Assembly: GCA_016874315.1 (NCBI GenBank)
Contig: VGTX01000064.1
Span: 1-6,484, forward strand
DNA length: 6,484 bases
Direction of reading: 5' to 3'
Source of the DNA: Gammaproteobacteria bacterium
Lineage (GTDB): Bacteria > Pseudomonadota > Gammaproteobacteria > Berkiellales > Berkiellaceae
Numbering within the stretch: position 1 is the stretch's first letter; each line of letters starts with the position of its first letter. Positions 5,068 through 6,484 of this stretch are shown here, piece by piece. The position numbers and the translations under genes are program-made. The notes below the pieces were generated by a model, which made no database searches, was not told the origin of the DNA, and worked only from the letters and a program-made list of their open reading frames with translations.

Positions 5068-6471
5068 ATGCTTAAAAATAAAGCTCCCATTATTGTTGTG
5101 TTAAATGAAGTTTACTCAGATGGAGTGGGAGATTTTGAGCACTTTAGAACAATTATGGCCCATTTACTCACTCAAGAAGAATTTAAAGATTATCATTTTG
5201 TGGGAATTGTTGGATACGCATCAAGAAAAATCTATCAACTCGGACATAAGATTGACGAAAGTGCAACGCACAGGTTAAATCAACGATTACTAAAAGAATG
5301 CCATGAGATTGCAACGCCGTTTCAGAATTTTGAGTATGTTATAGGACAAATTCACTCAGACACCCTTAAGTCTGAAGCAATTTTGCGCAATATTCAATTG
5401 GCAGAACAAATCCTTATTGTCTCATTCGGTTTTTACATTGAGCAAATGTATGGTAAACACGTCTCATCAAATACGATTGTGAAATATATAGGGGAGCATG
5501 AATCTCTAGAGGCATTAGCAAAATTAGGCAATGAAAAGAAATGTCTAACGCGCTCTTTGGGTTTAACATCTGGGTGTTATGGCCTGAAAATTGGAACCGC
5601 AACTCATCATTCGCAAGAGCAGTTGTATGAAATTATTCAATCATACGATCCAGAATTTACATCAAAGATTTTAGAAGTATTTGGTCACGAAAATATTGCA
5701 GATTTTTTTGAAGAGTATTTATGTATCCCAGCGTACTATAACACTGGTGAATCATTTGCAAAGTTCATACAAGTGATCGTAACGAATCCACACATGACAA
5801 AAGATAAAAAAATATGCTTTTATCAAACAGGATTAAAGGAGGCCAACCTCATATCGATGCTGAATGAATATGAACTAGAATTCATCTCATCGCAAACAAC
5901 TCAATTAATTCAGTCAGATACGCAGCATATCAATGCAGCCCCCATAAAAATCATGCACGGCTTTCGCGTATCCGATGAGTGCTATACAGCTCTTATGCAA
6001 CTGGCTGGCATAGCTGGTGTTTCTGGAGATAATTCGTTAGAAAAGGCGATCTCACTGAATGTGCTACCTTGTTATATATCTACAAACGAAAAAGAATTTA
6101 AAACATTACCGGAAATTCAAAGAATCACACAACTTGCTCAAATTTCTATACCAAAATCGGTAAGAAGATCTTTTCACATATATTTCGATCCAGATATATA
6201 CCATGAGGGCTATGAAAAATCGCATCCATTCAATGAAATAAATTTTCAAGAAATGAAAAAATACTGGCCAATTGTGGTTGATTATTTAAGAGAAAACTAC
6301 AATTTCTATAACTGCCTTAATACAATTTTAAAAGAAAAGACAGAAATATTCTCAAATATCAAGCCTATTCTTTTCAGGCAATTGACTCGAATAAAAGAAA
6401 ATACGAAGCACATAATTTATTCGGGAGTAAATTCCATAGCTCCTCCACCAAATCGCCCTGAGAATAAATAA
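5068..6471 (+). CDS. Hypothetical protein, possible GT-B-fold glycosyltransferase
   Basis: This 467-residue protein has no signal peptide or membrane segment and is probably cytosolic or secreted by a specialised system. I do not recognise it outright. Two segments suggest a two-domain GT-B fold. Near the N-terminus a hydrophobic strand (8-12) leads to YSDGVGDFEHFRTI (16-29), like the Gly-rich loop where GT-B enzymes bind the acceptor. In the C-terminal half a strand and loop, IKIMHGFR (293-300), precede a helix (303-314) and then GVSGDNSLEKAI (317-328) and NVLPCYIS (331-338). The G-(D/E)-x-S followed by a helix and Leu-Pro is typical of the nucleotide-sugar side of such enzymes, for example the GEDS motif of EarP. 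Residues about 395-450 are helical. Donor and acceptor are unknown. The start has no Shine-Dalgarno sequence; an earlier ATG at 5057 is out of frame and ends after five codons. The gene stands alone on the plus strand. Confidence 0.85.
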   Translation: MLKNKAPIIVVLNEVYSDGVGDFEHFRTIMAHLLTQEEFKDYHFVGIVGYASRKIYQLGHKIDESATHRLNQRLLKECHEIATPFQNFEYVIGQIHSDTLKSEAILRNIQLAEQILIVSFGFYIEQMYGKHVSSNTIVKYIGEHESLEALAKLGNEKKCLTRSLGLTSGCYGLKIGTATHHSQEQLYEIIQSYDPEFTSKILEVFGHENIADFFEEYLCIPAYYNTGESFAKFIQVIVTNPHMTKDKKICFYQTGLKEANLISMLNEYELEFISSQTTQLIQSDTQHINAAPIKIMHGFRVSDECYTALMQLAGIAGVSGDNSLEKAISLNVLPCYISTNEKEFKTLPEIQRITQLAQISIPKSVRRSFHIYFDPDIYHEGYEKSHPFNEINFQEMKKYWPIVVDYLRENYNFYNCLNTILKEKTEIFSNIKPILFRQLTRIKENTKHIIYSGVNSIAPPPNRPENK

Positions 6472-6484
6472 ACAATAATTCAGT

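Noticed and set aside
5414..5602. Minus-strand open frame of 62 codons inside the 467-residue protein gene
   Set aside because: It is antisense to a long continuous gene, with no ribosome binding site and no protein-like features.

Overview
This is an AT-rich window. Its gene families point to a gammaproteobacterium, probably of the Legionella/Coxiella/Berkiella kind. The reasons are a Sel1-repeat protein, a DUF3579 protein, several large proteins of unknown family, weak ribosome binding sites and visible gene decay. The lineage is inferred; no ribosomal RNA or other phylogenetic marker is present.

Layout: positions 2-835 (+) encode a protein of unknown family with two hydrophobic hairpins that repeat each other, flanked by a polar N-terminal part and a basic tail. 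It may begin before the window. A 13-bp dyad follows, with a TATAAT box in its loop. Next is a membrane-anchored Sel1-repeat protein (905-2158, +). Positions 2159-2849 hold no intact gene. They contain decayed coding sequence, most clearly a broken second copy of part of a Sel1-repeat gene (about 2681-2852) with a nonsense codon and a +2 frameshift. Converging on that relic is a membrane-embedded zinc metallopeptidase on the minus strand (2850-4055), read from a TTG start behind a good Shine-Dalgarno site.

Positions 4056-4355 hold only the leader of that gene and an HTH-like coding fragment with an internal stop. A DUF3579 protein (4356-4664, +) follows. Its 3' end overlaps, tail to tail, a 58-residue minus-strand gene (4651-4827) that has a strong Shine-Dalgarno site. 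Upstream of the small gene, two related dyads lie as a direct repeat in the divergent intergenic region. The last gene (5068-6471, +) encodes a 467-residue protein whose two Gly-rich segments suggest a GT-B-type glycosyltransferase fold.

The genes alternate in strand and show no operon beyond a possible pairing of the first two, so I see no shared pathway. The window looks like an accessory, slowly eroding part of the chromosome carrying envelope or host-interaction candidates (Sel1 protein, membrane peptidase, hairpin protein, possible glycosyltransferase). I found no tRNA, rRNA, CRISPR array, insertion sequence or convincing Rho-independent terminator.
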